A stretch of 64,000 nt of DNA from Corylus avellana (lineage: Eukaryota > Streptophyta > Magnoliopsida > Fagales > Betulaceae): NCBI RefSeq assembly GCF_901000735.1, contig NC_081548.1, positions 10,980,744 to 11,044,743 on the forward strand, given 5' to 3'. A program made the position numbers and the translations under genes. Shown one piece after another: positions 11,416-23,755 of the stretch. The notes under the pieces were generated by a model, which searched no databases, was not told the DNA's origin, and worked only from the letters and a program-made list of their open reading frames with translations. Each line of letters begins with the position of its first letter. Within the stretch, counting starts at the first letter, position 1.

Positions 11416-12240
11416 TGAATTAACGCATAATCAAAAGGATACGGGGACGCCTAGAAGAACGATTTTATGCATTTTTGCCTAATGGAAAAATAATTGGTCA
11501 ATAAGGGTAGATAATACTGACAAAGTTCGAATATTACATCCCACATAAATCTAAAGTCCACTAAAAGGCATTAGGTTGAGATTAGGTAATATCTATGCTA
11601 TGTAAGTGTAAAAGACACTAATAAGGTGAATCAAGGAAAACCTTAGGAATAATGGCTTCATAGGAAGTGCTTGGTCAAAAATTTAGTGCAGGTCGACATA
11701 TGGTTTTGTGTAGTTGTCAATTGTGGAATGGGTACGGGACTACACTCCCAACCATGGAAAATTGATGTCATTTGTTTGAAAGATAGTAAAATGAAGTCAT
11801 CCCTAATATGCTATTGGTATGAAAGTATATGGTAAAGGATGCGGTTAGAAAAAAATGACGAAAACATGCACGTAGAACCCTGTCATGATCTGACGCCGAT
11901 TAGTAGGTTTTACAAATGAGATTTAGCATGGAGCAAAATTATTACTATCATGGCAATCATGCTCAGCTAAAGTTTATCATCAAATGTTATAATGTGATCA
12001 AGTGGAAGATGAAGATGTAAGGGTGATCACACCATAATTAATGTGGTTATCACTACACCCAATCATCCCCATTGAAGGAGATAACTTCCACGGAAATTAT
12101 AGTTAAAAGAGAAAAAATGCAACTCTTCCTTGCACTCTCATATATATGTGGAAAACCATAACGTAACATTCATTCTTGCATAATTTACCTTTGATCCTCC
12201 ATTGTATTTCTATCATAATGGGAATGAATAAAGAAAGAAA
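11416..12240. other. Probable 3' remnant of the decayed copia element
   Basis: Follows the RNase H end and the small LTR-like insertion. It may contain the 3' untranslated region and LTR of the copia element, but no upstream LTR partner was found to prove it. No host gene is seen. Confidence 0.35.
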
Positions 12241-12639
12241 GAAAAGGTCTTGTTTGGCATCGATTTTGAGTTTTTATTTATTTATTTATTTTTATTGTAG
12301 TAGGAAGTAATTGATGCGATATAAAATTTTAAATTATAAAAAAGTAAAAAAAAAAAAAAAAAATTGTTTTGTAATAATTTTTTATTTAAATAGTAATAAA
12401 GAATAAGTAATGCGATATAAAAAGTAAAAATGTTGGAGAGTTGAAAAAAAGAAAAGAAAAGACCAAAGCATTTTAAAAAGAAAAGAGAACTGGCAGAAAA
12501 TGTGCAACAGAGTTTGCATGTCCATAAAAACCACATCGTGCTTTTTAATTATATGTTTTAGATTGTGAGAGCTCTTGGAAAATAGTTATAGAGGATCTAA
12601 CGTAAAATGAGTTTGCTCCAAGTTTTCTGCACTTTTGAG

Positions 12640-13400
12640 AGTTCTGTTCTGTCGAGAGGTACCTACACGCATGGTATTCTGATAACAACTGCTCAGCACT
12701 TTTAATAGTAAAGCTACTTTTAAAAATTATTTTTAATTCTTTTATTTCACCATTTTGGACTATTACACTTTTAATTGAATGCATGCCTTTCGTCATCTTA
12801 TTCTTTTCTATCAAATTAATAATTAAATGCATATAAAACTATAACTATGCCTCTACTCTAAAATAAAAAATAAAAAAATAAAAACCCAAAGGGATTGGAC
12901 CTTCATGGCCACAATTTTACTTGCAAAATCATTAACAGCTTCTGTGTCCCATTTATTCTATTTTCTTACTATAATCTTCAAACAGCTAATTAATATTTTA
13001 ATACAATCAAATATCCAAATGACTAAAAATTCACGTGTGTCGTGTACCATCAACCACTAATTACGATGTGTAGTACATGGATTTTAAGTATACTTATTTC
13101 TCTTAATTTGTAAATGTTCCCCTAATTTTTTAATTTTTGTAAAGTCACCACAAATTTACGTTAAGGTTGCAATGTCTTTTCAATCTAATAATTTTTGTAA
13201 TGCCATAAACACAAAAAGTTGAGGAATTCTTTTTTTTTTTATTATTATTAAATAAAAAAGGAAAACAAAAAAGAACGAAAAAGCTGTGAAATAGCTGTGA
13301 GTTTGTCATGGGTCACAACATTTTTTGGCTTTTTTTTTTTATCAGAATTTTTTGCTTTTTATCGTTTTCTTTCTAAAAAACAAACGCTAAATTCTCAAAA
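12640..13400. repeat. Intergenic block, copy A
   Basis: Non-coding block shared with 15978-17400 (copy B) and, inverted, with 63200-64000 (copy C). A shared anchor is the phrase around GGACCTTCATGGCCACAATT. Copy A lacks an insertion of about 690 bp seen in copy B. AT-rich, no gene. Confidence 0.75.
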
Positions 13401-14460
13401 AATATATATTTTTTTTATCTAAATTTGTTTTTTATCTAAATTTTTCGCTTTTAAAGTAAAGAACAACTAAGTCTTCCAGCAGTATCTCTTCTTTAGATAA
13501 AGTATGATTCGTGAACTTGAGCCTCAGTTAGAATGCGGCAAAATAGAGGACCTCTTATCCGGAACCTCCTCCAAAATACTTTGGGAGGATAAACTAGTGA
13601 CTTAGGAAAATATTCAAGAAGCAGCCTTTCGTGGACTTGGAAATAATTACACATGATGTAGCAATGACGTTAGGTAGCACCACGACATGATGTTGGTTCT
13701 TCTTCTTTCATAATCCGAGTAATTATCTCTAAATCATCATCATAGTTACCAAAAACCATTATTCAAAGAAAAGAACAACTCTTACAAAAAGGCGAGCCAT
13801 GAGAGAAAAACTAGAGATTAAATGGAAAGGAACCTTTGGTTGAGGTGAAAGAAAATTGGAGAAGAAATAGTCTTGTTTATAGTGAATATTATGACAGTTG
13901 GGAAAAGATAACCTTTTTGAAAATATGACCGATTGGAAAAGACATATTTGGAAAATATGAATGTTATAAAAAAGACAAATTTTGAAAATATAACCGTTGG
14001 CAAAAGATAAATTTTAAAAAATATGACAGTTGGGAAAATACAAATTTTCAAATCTAGGGATGTTGAATAAAGAATAAAGAAATCCTTAAAAAAATAATTG
14101 TTTAAATGAAGGAGTGAAAGTGAATATCTAATTTGAAAAAGTGAATATAAATACTTTAAAAAATAAGAAGTTAAAATAAAATAAATAAAATAAAAAATCT
14201 TCAATTTTTTTTTTTAAAAAAAATTACAGAGCCCATTGAGAATTCTCTCACAGCCTAAAACATTTAACTAAAAAGCATGATACTTTGGCAAACCAAAATA
14301 AACCATAAACGCTCTCTTCTCCCTCCCTGCAAAAAATGCTGTCGTCCATGCTTCAGGAGGAGGGTAAAGCTTCTAGTTTCCCTCCTCCTCCCCTCTTTTA
14401 CTGTTTTTTGCTTTTCCTTTTATTGAGCTTCTCTCTTCTAAAAATAACTGTTTGAGAAAA
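13401..14460. other. AT-rich intergenic stretch
   Basis: Between 13900 and 14070 a phrase of the type ATATGACCGTTGGGAAAAGA recurs about five to six times at roughly 30-40 bp spacing, a degenerate tandem repeat. No gene is supported. Confidence 0.5.
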
Positions 14461-14471
14461 CTTCACTAAGA

Positions 14472-14705
14472 GTTTATTTGAGATTGCATTTGAGAAATAG
14501 AGTTTTTAAGTCAAAAAGAACTTTTGGGTAAAAGCTTCATTTTTAAGCTTTTGCCAAAAGTGTTCTTTGGCCATTTTTCGGCTTATCTGACCCTTAAAAG
14601 CGTTTTTAAATTTTTTACCAAACGAGTACATTTTTCTTCAAACGGGCTTTTTGAGTGTTAAAAGTACTTTTAGGCTCCTCAAACACAATCTCAAACAGGA
14701 TCTAA
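14472..14705. mobile_element. MITE-like element with TTTGAGATTG termini
   Basis: Left end TTTGAGATTGCATTTGAG and right end, reverse-complemented, TTTGAGATTGTGTTTGAG. The interior carries a palindrome around AAGCTTCATTTTTAAGCTT. Short size, paired ends and no coding sequence fit a MITE. Confidence 0.6.
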
Positions 14706-15087
14706 GTCCCCCTTGAACTTCCAGCCGATTTTGCAAACCTCCCATGAACTTTCAAATCTCTTATTTTGGACCCTTGAACTTCAATTTTCTCTCACTTTGG
14801 ACCCCTTTGTTAGTTTTCAACGTTAAAGTCAAACAGTCTGACTTTTTATGCCCATTATACCCCTACTCCGTCCTGGGTGAGTGTTGTAGTTTTGAAGTCC
14901 AAAACAGTGTAGTTTTAACATGAGGGTATAATGGGTATAAAAAAGTCAAACCGTTTAATCTAACGTTGAAAACTGACAGAGGGGTCCAAAGTGAAAGCAA
15001 ATGGAAGTTCAGGAGTTCAAAATGAGAGATTTGGAAGTTCATGGGGGATCTGCAAAATCGGTTGGAAGTTCAGGGGGGTTAGTGAAG
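14706..15087. mobile_element. Foldback element with about 165-bp arms
   Basis: The left arm (CCCCCTTGAACTTCCAGCCG onwards) and the right arm (complement CCCCCCTGAACTTCCAACCG) are near-identical inverted repeats, separated by a short centre around 14870-14920. No protein is encoded; open frames across it come from the repeated CCTGAACTTCCA phrase. Confidence 0.8.
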
Positions 15088-15977
15088 TTTCTCCTAACTG
15101 TTTTCTCCCTAGAGTTTTCTCTGGATCTATCTATCATCTTAGTCTTTGATGATTTATTATCAACCCTCATAAAACCAGCAGCGGCATTGCCCATCCGAGC
15201 ATCATCCTCCTTGCCAGTCATCTTCTCCACTGCCTCTTCGGTCGGATCTGTGAAATTTCGAAGAATGATTTTTTCTAAATGAGAACTTCCTTTCTACGCT
15301 AGTTCCAACTTGCAATGCGCCACACTACCGCTCTCACCGGCGTCCAAACTTTCTGGTGCCATCATCTGCTCCTCCCCCCAACATCCACGCGCCAACGCGT
15401 GGATATTACGCACCAACACGTGGATCTCATTCATCGGACATAATCCTCATGACACTTTCCTATGCTTTGTCTTCAGCCGAAGCTGTTGTTTTATCAGTTT
15501 TTCTATTATTTACTGTGTTTTTATGTTGTTTAGAATTTAACCCGAAGTGTTTAGGCTTTTGACTCTTTGTCTATATTGGATATCAATTTTCCGTTATTCT
15601 TGCTCTTCTTAGTCGTTTCGGTTTCCTTGGAAGCTGGACAAGATTTAAGTTGTCGATTCTTAACCTGTTTGGTTTCTTTGCAAGCTTAATTAAATATAAG
15701 TTTATAATAATTTTTTTTACTCCGGATAGTTATATCTATTATAGTGGGCTGCGAGACCCGCGGCTGTCAAAATTGTATTCTCAAGTAACTTCCAACTTTT
15801 TAGATTTTTTTCATGACTCTGGGCTATTCGTAGTCCATCTTGATTAGATTATTGTGTTCTTTTATTTTTATTTTGCCTTTCTATGTATCCACAGTGACTG
15901 GATACCGATAAGGACTGGATACCGATAGTGTTCAAAGTTGAGAGTCTAATCCACAGTGACTGGATCCCGATAAGGAC
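15088..15977. other. Intergenic stretch with a short tandem phrase
   Basis: No supported gene. The phrase TCCACAGTGACTGGAT followed by CCGATAAGGACT occurs at 15889 and again at 15949. A region with ACGCGTGGAT and ACACGTGGAT palindromic pieces lies at 15395-15430. A minus-strand frame at 15039-15230 is partly foldback sequence and is unassigned. Confidence 0.4.
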
Positions 15978-16083
15978 TGCTCAGTCCTTAAAAAGTAAAA
16001 GTCACTTTTAAAAATGATTTTTTAAAAAAAATCTTAATTTTTAATTGTTTTATTTCACTATTTTGGACTATTATACTTTTTTC

Positions 16084-16114
<31 letters not shown>

Positions 16115-17400
16115 TAAAGCACATCCATTCATTCAATCAAAAGAAATTAAAAAGAAAACAAAAAACACAAACAAGCTAAACTGAAAAATCCAATTCAGAC
16201 AGACCACAAAACAGAAACAAGCTAAACTGAAAAATTCAATTTAGACAAACCATTTGCACTTCAGTCAATTAAGAGACTAGAAAAGTGGAAGACACTAGTG
16301 AATGCAACCGATGAAAGTCGTCTTAGTCGTGGCATTCTATGATTAACAAAACTATATAGAGTAAGAAAACTCCTAAAAACTTAAATATTGACAAATTTAC
16401 AAATATACCATAAAGATTAAGCAAAAAATAACAATGGAATAAGGGTTTTCTTCATAGACATAGAGTCTGACCAAACATACTATTAGCACATCAATGAACT
16501 GGAAGGAGACCAAACAAGTGAAAAAAAAACCCTGTTATGAGAATGGAGTTTATGCGGAACAATTATTAATATTATGGTATATTAAAATATATGATACGGT
16601 AGAATATTTTATTGTGTTTATTTTTATTTGATATTGTCTTTATTTTATTTCATGTAACAGTCTTAGAGCCCTTTTGGGAATGCGATTTTAAAAATTGCAT
16701 TTTGGAAATCGCTACTTTTTAAAATCGCACATGTGTTTGATAAAACATGTTAAAATCACACAAAATTTTTTAATGCATGCCTTTCGTCATCTTTTCTATC
16801 AAATTAATAATTAAATGCAGATAAAACTATAACAATGCCTCTAAAGAAATAAAATAAAAACTAAAGAGATTGGACCTTCATGGCCACAATTTTACTTGCA
16901 AAATCATAAACAGCTTCTGTGTCCCATTTATTCTATTTTCTTACTAGCTATAATCTCCAAACAGCTAATTAATATTTTAGTACTATCAAATATCCAAATG
17001 ACCAGCAATTCAAGAAAGTAAATAAATAAATAAAAATAATGTGAACAGCCAGAAAATGTGCAACAAATTTGGAAAAAATAAATAAAAATAAATAAATGCG
17101 AACAGCCAGAAAATAAATATTCCTACCACTTGTAATGTTCCTCCAATCTTTTAATTTTTGTAAATCGCCGCCAATTCACTGTAAGGTTGCAATGTCTTTC
17201 TAGTCTTTTAATTTTTTCAATGTGATAAACTCAAAAAGTTCAGAAAAAAAAGAAGGCAAAAAGATTTTGGAAAAAATAAAATAAAAAATCAGGAAAAAAT
17301 AAAGAAATTGAGAAATAGTTGTGGCTTTTATTTTTTAATTTTTTTTTTCGTATATCAGAATTTTTTTGCCTGCATCATTTTCTTTCTAAATTTTATCGTT
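15978..17400. repeat. Intergenic block, copy B, with an internal insertion
   Basis: Matches copy A (12640-13400), but carries about 690 extra bases at about 16078-16760. These start with a poly-T tract and include a unit with GCGATTTTAAAAATTGCATT and related palindromic phrases. Copy C, inverted at the window end, has the same palindromic phrase, so copies B and C share the more recent history. Confidence 0.7.
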
Positions 17401-17548
17401 TTACTTATTTTTATTTATTTGCCTTTTTAGTGTTTTCCGAATGTTTTGCTTTGTTTGTTTGTTTGTTTTTTTTTTTTTATTGAAAATTTAGCTTTTTATT
17501 TTATTTTTTATTTTTATGAACCTTTTGTTTTATTTATTTGTCTTTTTC

Positions 17549-17598
<50 letters not shown>

Positions 17599-18204
17599 CT
17601 TATGCATGATATTTTGGTTATTTTGAGTTGTGGAAGGGACATTTGCAAGACTAATCACAAATTGGCATAAGAATCATTGCAAAAATTAAAAAAATAAAGT
17701 GGTACAATCATGACGACAGAGCAGTTTATACAAAACACATTAAAAATTAATATCATCAGCTAATTAATTAATGGCAATTCACACCCATTTTTCCCCTAAA
17801 AAATCCTAGTGGCTGCATTGAGTTATGAGTAGCACAACTTAACAATGGGAAACTCCATTTCCTCACCCTCTAATATTTTACTTTTAAACGAGTGAAAATA
17901 AAATTAAAACAAAAGCAAAAGAAAATTACAAAGAATTAAATCAATGGCCAAAAAGCCTCGTCTCGGAGGAAGACCTCAAATTGAAAAGAATAAAAGAAAA
18001 AACTATGCTAATAATGCTGATGGTAACAGGCCAAGAAAGTATTTGTGAGTAAAAAAGCATCCTTCTCGATGCCGGCACCCCATAAGACCGAGAAGCATTC
18101 CTTTCAAGAAAAAAAAAAATACAAAAAGCGTCGAAAGAGACAACACCACAAAAGCTTACGATTAAAGCAAAGAGGCAGGTGAGAATATATGACATTTGTA
18201 TATA
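17401..18204. other. Upstream segment shared with the inverted block
   Basis: AT-rich sequence with a (TA)n run at 17556-17595. It has a reverse-complement counterpart at about 62400-63200. A minus-strand open frame at 17941-18243 is not kept in frame in that counterpart, so it is not treated as a gene. Confidence 0.6.
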
Positions 18205-18352
18205 ATATGGAGTAGGAAAGGAACCATGTGATGTGATTATCATATAATTTATATTTGAAATTGTTCATGATTCACGCAAATGAATCATTCTAGTTTTTAT
18301 TATTATTTTTTTATTTTACTTCCTTTCAGCATTAATCTAGTGTTTCCTTTTT
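18205..18352. repeat. Left copy of a long direct repeat flanking the copia element
   Basis: About 148 bp ending at the 5' LTR. It recurs just after the 3' LTR at 23756-23905, with a central stretch of about 90 bp that looks identical. The inverted block has a single uninterrupted version near 62255-62400. Confidence 0.85.
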
Positions 18353-19019
18353 TGTTGGGTGGTCCCTCTTACGTGGGGATCACAAGGAATACAACGAAAC
18401 AAAGAGTTTTGTTTATAATAGAATCCTAACACATGGTGAGTGTGTTTAAGTGAGACATGTGAGACAAAAAGAATATAAGGAAAAAAGATTGCAGCGGAGA
18501 GAAAGAAAAAAGAAAAAAAAAAAAAAAAAGGTTTCGCCTATTCACATCCGTCAGAGATTGGAAGGTCGTTTGTGGTTCGATCTTGATGCAATTTTAGAGT
18601 GTTGTTCCTAACGACGAGTGCTACATATTGACTGGTGTCGATCGTTGGAATTCCTCTCCAATTGCTTGGTTGCCAATACCTACTTGGTGAGATCTTTCTT
18701 TATTCTTGTTGGAATCCACTTTAGGGTGAAGAATTTATGTTTAATCCAAGAATGCATGTATTCTTGATGTGGTGATAACCTCTAGATATTTATATAGGAA
18801 AGACAATTGTAAACTCATTATTATTAATAGTGGAAGATTTAACTGGACTAGGTTCCGTGATTTTTACCTTCGCATTGGAGGGTTTTCCACGTAAAAATAT
18901 TGGTGTCTTGCTTGTGAGTTTGCTTGATTATTATTTTGCTATTGTGTTACTATTTAATTTGCACAAAGAGGGGTAGATTAATTCCGCTGAGCATCTGAAA
19001 TTGGTGTTCACCCCTAACA
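18353..19019 (+). repeat. 5' LTR
   Basis: 667 bp, begins TGTTGGGTGGTCC and ends CCCCTAACA, with canonical TG...CA ends. Confidence 0.93.
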
Positions 19020-19022
19020 AAG

Positions 19023-19034
19023 TGGTATCAGAGC
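19023..19034 (+). other. Primer binding site, initiator tRNA-Met type
   Basis: TGGTATCAGAGC, three bases after the 5' LTR, complementary to the 3' end of plant initiator tRNA-Met. This is the standard copia primer. Confidence 0.92.
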
Positions 19035-19094
19035 CTTTGGTTCATTGTTCGTGTGGAGTTTAGTGTGAATTAAATAGAAGAGTCATCTAATAGC

Positions 19095-20118
19095 ATGGTT
19101 AAACTCACAGCTTCCAATTATTCAATTTGGAAGACTAGAATGGAAGATATTTTGTATTGTAAAGAATTGTTTGACCCCATTGAGTTAAAATGTGTCAAAC
19201 CAGTTGTTGTAACCAACGATGATTGGAAGAAATTGAATAGGAAAGCTGTTGGATATATTAGGCAGTGGGTTGATCAAAGTGTCTTTCATTACGTAACTAA
19301 AGAAGTTGATGCTTATGGTCTTTGGCAGAAGTTAGAGAGTCTTTATGAAATGAAAGACTGCTCAAAACAAAGCCTTTGTGATAAGAAGGCTTGTGAATTT
19401 GAAGTACAAAGATGGGCATAGTGTTACAAAGCATCTGAGTAATTTTCAGGGAGTGTTGAACGAGTTATCTACCATGAAACTTGCACTAGATGATGAGGTG
19501 CAAGCATTACTTGTGTTGAGTTATTTGCTAGACAGTTGGGAAACCTTGGTGGTGTCACTCAGTAATTCGGCTCCCAATGGTGTGATAACTATGGGTATGG
19601 TAAAAGACCGCATGTTCAATGAAGAGACAAGAAGAAAAGAGCAAGGTATTTCTTCTCATTCAGAGGCACTTGTTATAGAAAGGCGGGGGAGAAGTAAAAG
19701 CAGAAAACCTCACAGGTATGATAGTCGTGACAAGTTAAGAGGAAAGTCTTATTCAAAAACAGACATAAAATGTTTTCACTGTGGCAAGCCTGGGCATATA
19801 AGAAGAGATTGCAGAAAGTTTAAAAGGGAACAGTTGAAAGGAAAAGACGAAGAACGTCAAGAAGAAAAAGACACTGCAGCAGTTGCATCTGATGGTGATG
19901 TGGTATTTGCTTTTGATGAAGCTTATGCTAATTTCGCATGTGATGAATCTACGTGGGTAGTTGATACAGCAGCATCTTTTCACAATACTCCACATAGAGA
20001 TTTCTTCTCTTCCTACACCAGTGGCGATTTTGGTTGGGTTAGGATGGGAAATGAAGCAAAGTGTAAAGTTGTGGGCATGGGAGATATACAGCTAGAAACC
20101 AGCATGGGTGCAAATTGA
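19095..20118 (+). pseudogene. copia gag and protease region
   Basis: Starts MVKLTASNYSIWKTRMED, the usual opening of Tork-lineage gag, with the UBN2-type capsid region. A frameshift around 19372-19420 moves the reading to a second frame, which carries LKYKDGHSVTKHLSNFQG, the zinc knuckle CFHCGKPGHIRRDC (19771-19812) and the protease motif VDTAAS (about 19960). The second frame stops at 20118 and the polyprotein resumes from 20115 in the next one. In an intact element gag and pol form a single frame, so these shifts are damage. Confidence 0.9.
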
Positions 20119-23074
20119 TTCTCAAGGATGTCAGGCATGTTCCTGAAATGTGCTTCAACTTGATTTCTATTGGGAAACTTGATGATGAAGGCGACCACAA
20201 TTACCATGGAGGTGGACAGTGGTGGAAACTAAGCAAGGGTTCTCTTATCTTAGCCAGGGGAAAGAAGACCAACACTTTCTACAAGACAGCTGCAAGACTA
20301 GTCAAGGGAGATGCGATTGTTGTTGAGAATGAAAACTCCACTAAGCTATGGCACAAGAGGCTTGGTCACATGAGTGAGAAGAGACTTTAGATTCTCGCCA
20401 AGGAACAGCTCATGCCTAATAATAAAGGTACGTCACTAATGCCCTGTACTCATTGTCTTGTTGGAAAACAAAGAAGAGTTTCATTTCAAAAATCCTCTAC
20501 ATCAAGAAAGTCTAATATTCTTGATTTAGTTCACACTGATGTCTGCACTATGAACACTAAAACTCTAGGCGGTGAACTTTATTATGTGACTTTTATTGAT
20601 GACCACTCTAGAAAGGTATGCGTGTTTGTTTTGAAAACCAAAGATCAGGTATTGGATGTGTTCAAAGCTCTTCACATGAAGGTTGAAAGAGAAACTGGAA
20701 GGCAGTTAAAATGCGTCCGTGCAGACAATGGTGGTGAATACAAAGCACCGTTTGAAGAGTATTGCAAAAGCCATGGGATCAGGCTTGAGAAAACTGTGCC
20801 CAAGACTCCGCAGCATAATGGCGTAGCAGAGAGAATGAACAGAACCATCTGTGAGAGAATCAGGTGTATGCTCTCTCATGCAAAATTGCCTAAACATTTT
20901 TGGGGTGAGGCAATGAGGGCATCAGTTGACTTGATAAATCTTTCTTCTTCAGTTCCTTTGGATGGTGACATTCCTCAAAGGGTTTGGACTGGGAAAGATG
21001 TTTCTTTTGAGCACTTGAGAGTATTTGGCTGCAGGGCATTTGTCCATATTCCTAGAGATGAGAGGTCAAAGCTTGATAGTAAAGTCAAGCAATGTATCTT
21101 CATGGGTTATGGGCATGAGGAGTTTGGTTACAAATTGTGGGATCCAGTTAATAAGAAAATCATATGAAGCAGAGATGTCGTATTCTTTGAAGATCAAACC
21201 ATTGAAGACTTGGATCAGAAAAATGCAGAGTCTCTCAGTGAATACCGTGTTGATTTGGATCCAGTTATTCCTCCTTGTGTGATGCATGATGAACACATGG
21301 GAGATGTACAAGAAGAACATGTTGATATAGTTGGTGAAAATGGTGAGCCTACAATTGATAATGTGGAGTCAGAAGAGCATCAAGAGGAAGCTTCTTCAGA
21401 ACCAGCCGCTGAGATTCAGTTGAGAAGATCTACCAGAAACCGACAGCCTTCCAGAACGTATTCAGTCAATGAGTATGTGTTACTTTCTGATGGGGGAGAG
21501 CCAGAAAGTTATCAGGAGGTTATACTACATAACCAGAAAAATCAATGGTTAGAAGCCATGCAAGACGAGATGAAATCCTTGCATGAGAATCACATATATA
21601 ATTTGGTGGAATTGCCTAAGGGTAAGAGAGCACTCAAGAATAAATGGGTGCTCAGATGCAAGATTGAACCAAACAGATCACAGCCAAGGTACAAGGCGCG
21701 ACTAGTTGTGGGGTTTGATCAAAAGAAGGGCTTTGATTTTGATGAAATTTTCTCACCCGTGGTAAAGATGTCTTCTATCAGATTTGTTTTGAGTTTGGCT
21801 GCCAAAATGAATTTGAAGATCGAACAGCTTGATGTGAAGACTGCTTTCCTTCATGGTGACTTGGAGGAGGAAATTTATATGGAGCAACCCGAGGGGTTCA
21901 CAGCTAAAGGCAAAGAACACTTAGTGTGTCGGTTGAAAAAGAGTTTGTATGGACTCAAGCAGGCACCGAGACAGTGGTATAATAAATTTGATTCCTTTAT
22001 GGTTAATCATGGGTATGAGAGAACTACAGCAGATCATTGTGTGTTTGTAAAGAAATTCTCTGATGGAGAATTTATTATTCTCTTGCTATATGTGGACGAC
22101 ATGTTGATTGTTTGTCGTGACACTAGTAAAATTGACAGACTGAAGAAAGAATTGAGTAAGTCCTTTGCTATGAAGGACTTGGGACTCGCAAAGCATATCC
22201 TTAGTATGAAGATCTCTCGTGATAGGAAGAAAGGAAAATTGTAGCTATCACAAGAGAGTTATATCGAGAAGGTATTGGACAGGTTCAACATGAGCAAGAC
22301 AAAACCGGTGAGCTCTACACTTGCAGGGCATTTGAAGTTGAGTTCAAAGCAAAGTCCTACAAGTGAAAAAGAAAAAGATGAAATGAAGAAAGTGCCTTAT
22401 GCATCAGCCGTGGGTAGCTTGATGTACGCCATGGTGTGTACGAGACTTGATATCGCTCATGCAGTTGGAGTTGTCAGTCGATTCCTTTCTAATCCTGGCA
22501 AAGAATATTGGGCAGTTGTGAAATGGATTCTCAGGTATCTCAGAGGTACTTCGAGAGTATGTTTGTGCTTCACCAGTGGTTAACAGGTGTTTGATGGGTT
22601 TACAGACGCAGATATGGCTAGGGATATTGATTCTAGAAAATCTACTTCAAGGTACCTGATTACTTATTCAGGGGGAGCAGTGTCATGGCAATCCAGATTG
22701 CAGAAGTGTGTTGTTTTGTCTACCACAGAGGCAGAGTACATTGCTATCACTGAAGCGGCCAAAGAATTGTTATGGATGAAAAAGTTCTTACAAGAACTGG
22801 GTCTACAGCAAGAGAGGTATGTGCTTTACTATGACAGTCAGAATGCCATCCATCTCAGTAAGAATTCAAATTTTCATTCAAGATCAAAACATATCGATGT
22901 TAAGTGTCATTGGATTCGTGATGCACTGGAAGATAAGCTGTTACAGATTGAGAAAATCCATACTAATGATAATGGGTCAGATATGATGACAAAATCATTA
23001 CCTATGCAAAAACTTGAAATTTGCAGAAGCGCGGCGGGCTTGGTGGAGCCCCCCCATAATCGGGAGGGGGAGAT
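20115..23074 (+). pseudogene. copia pol: integrase, reverse transcriptase, RNase H
   Basis: The GAG-pre-integrase HHCC region (LWHKRLGHM ... CTHCLVGKQRRV) comes first. The integrase catalytic triad is present: D in LVHTDVCT, D in RADNGGEY, E in HNGVAERMNR. Reverse transcriptase has LDVKTAFLHGDLEEEIYM and an intact YVDD box near 22090. RNase H has FTDADMARD, STTEAEYIA and YDSQNAIHLSKN. In-frame stops at 20388-20390, 21165-21167, 22242-22244 and 22581-22583 interrupt it. Unlike the older copia at 6.5-11 kb, all catalytic boxes remain legible, so decay is moderate. Confidence 0.92.
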
Positions 23075-23075
23075 T
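23058..23075 (+). other. Polypurine tract
   Basis: ATCGGGAGGGGGAGATT lies directly before the 3' LTR, the expected place for plus-strand priming. Confidence 0.85.
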
Positions 23076-23755
23076 TGTTGGGTGGTCCCTCTTATGTGGG
23101 GACCACAAGGACTACAACAAAACAAAGAGTTTTGTTTGTAGTAGAATTCTAACACATGGTGAGTGTGTTTAAGTGAGACACGTGAGACAAAAAGAATAAA
23201 AGGAAAAAGAAGGAGTGGGGCGCAGGGAGAGAAAGAAAGAAGAAAAAAAAAAGAAAAAAAAAAAAAAGGTTTCGCCTATTCACATTCGTCAGAGATTGAA
23301 AGGTCGTTTGTGGTTCGATCTTGATGCAATTTTAGAGTGTTGCTCCTGATGACGAGTGCTACGTATTGGCTGGTGTCGATCGTTAGAATTCCTCTCCAAT
23401 CGCTTGGTTGCCAATACCTACTTGGTGAGATCTTTCTTTATTCTTGTTGGAATCCACTTTGGGGTGATGAATTTATGTTTTCCAAGAATGCATGTATTCT
23501 TGATGTGGTGATAACCTCTAGATATTTCTCTAGGGAAGACAATTGTAAACTCATTATTGTTGATAGTGGAAGATTTAACTGGATTAGGTCCCGTGGTTTT
23601 TACCTTCGCATTGGAGGGTTTTTCACATAAAAATCTTGGTGTCTTGCTTGTGAGTTTGCTTGATTATTATTTTGTTATTGTGTTACTATTTAATCTGCAC
23701 AAAGATGGGTAGATTAATTTCGCTGAGCATCTGAAATTAGTGTTCACTCCTAACA
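23076..23755 (+). repeat. 3' LTR
   Basis: 680 bp, begins TGTTGGGTGGTCC and ends CTCCTAACA. It matches the 5' LTR with about 6% difference by eye and a longer, rearranged A-rich patch. Confidence 0.93.

Larger units (their letters stand above)
18353..23755 (+). mobile_element. Tork/Tnt1-like Ty1/copia retrotransposon, nearly full length
   Basis: 5403 bp with both LTRs (18353-19019 and 23076-23755), a tRNA-Met primer site, gag, protease, integrase, reverse transcriptase and RNase H in the copia order, and a purine tract. By eye the LTRs differ at about 40 positions over about 660, mostly transitions, so this is not a very recent insertion. The coding region has one frameshift and four in-frame stops, so the copy is non-autonomous. 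The flanks show no 5-bp target duplication (TTTTT against TACGG) but share the long direct repeat described separately. Confidence 0.93.

Noticed and set aside
13818..14204. 128-residue Phe/Tyr-rich minus-strand open frame
   Set aside because: It translates a degenerate AT-rich tandem repeat; no start context or family features.
17941..18243. 100-residue minus-strand open frame with hydrophobic stretches
   Set aside because: The matching sequence in the inverted block (62363-62608) shifts frame and diverges by insertions of T and other bases, so the frame is not maintained as a protein.
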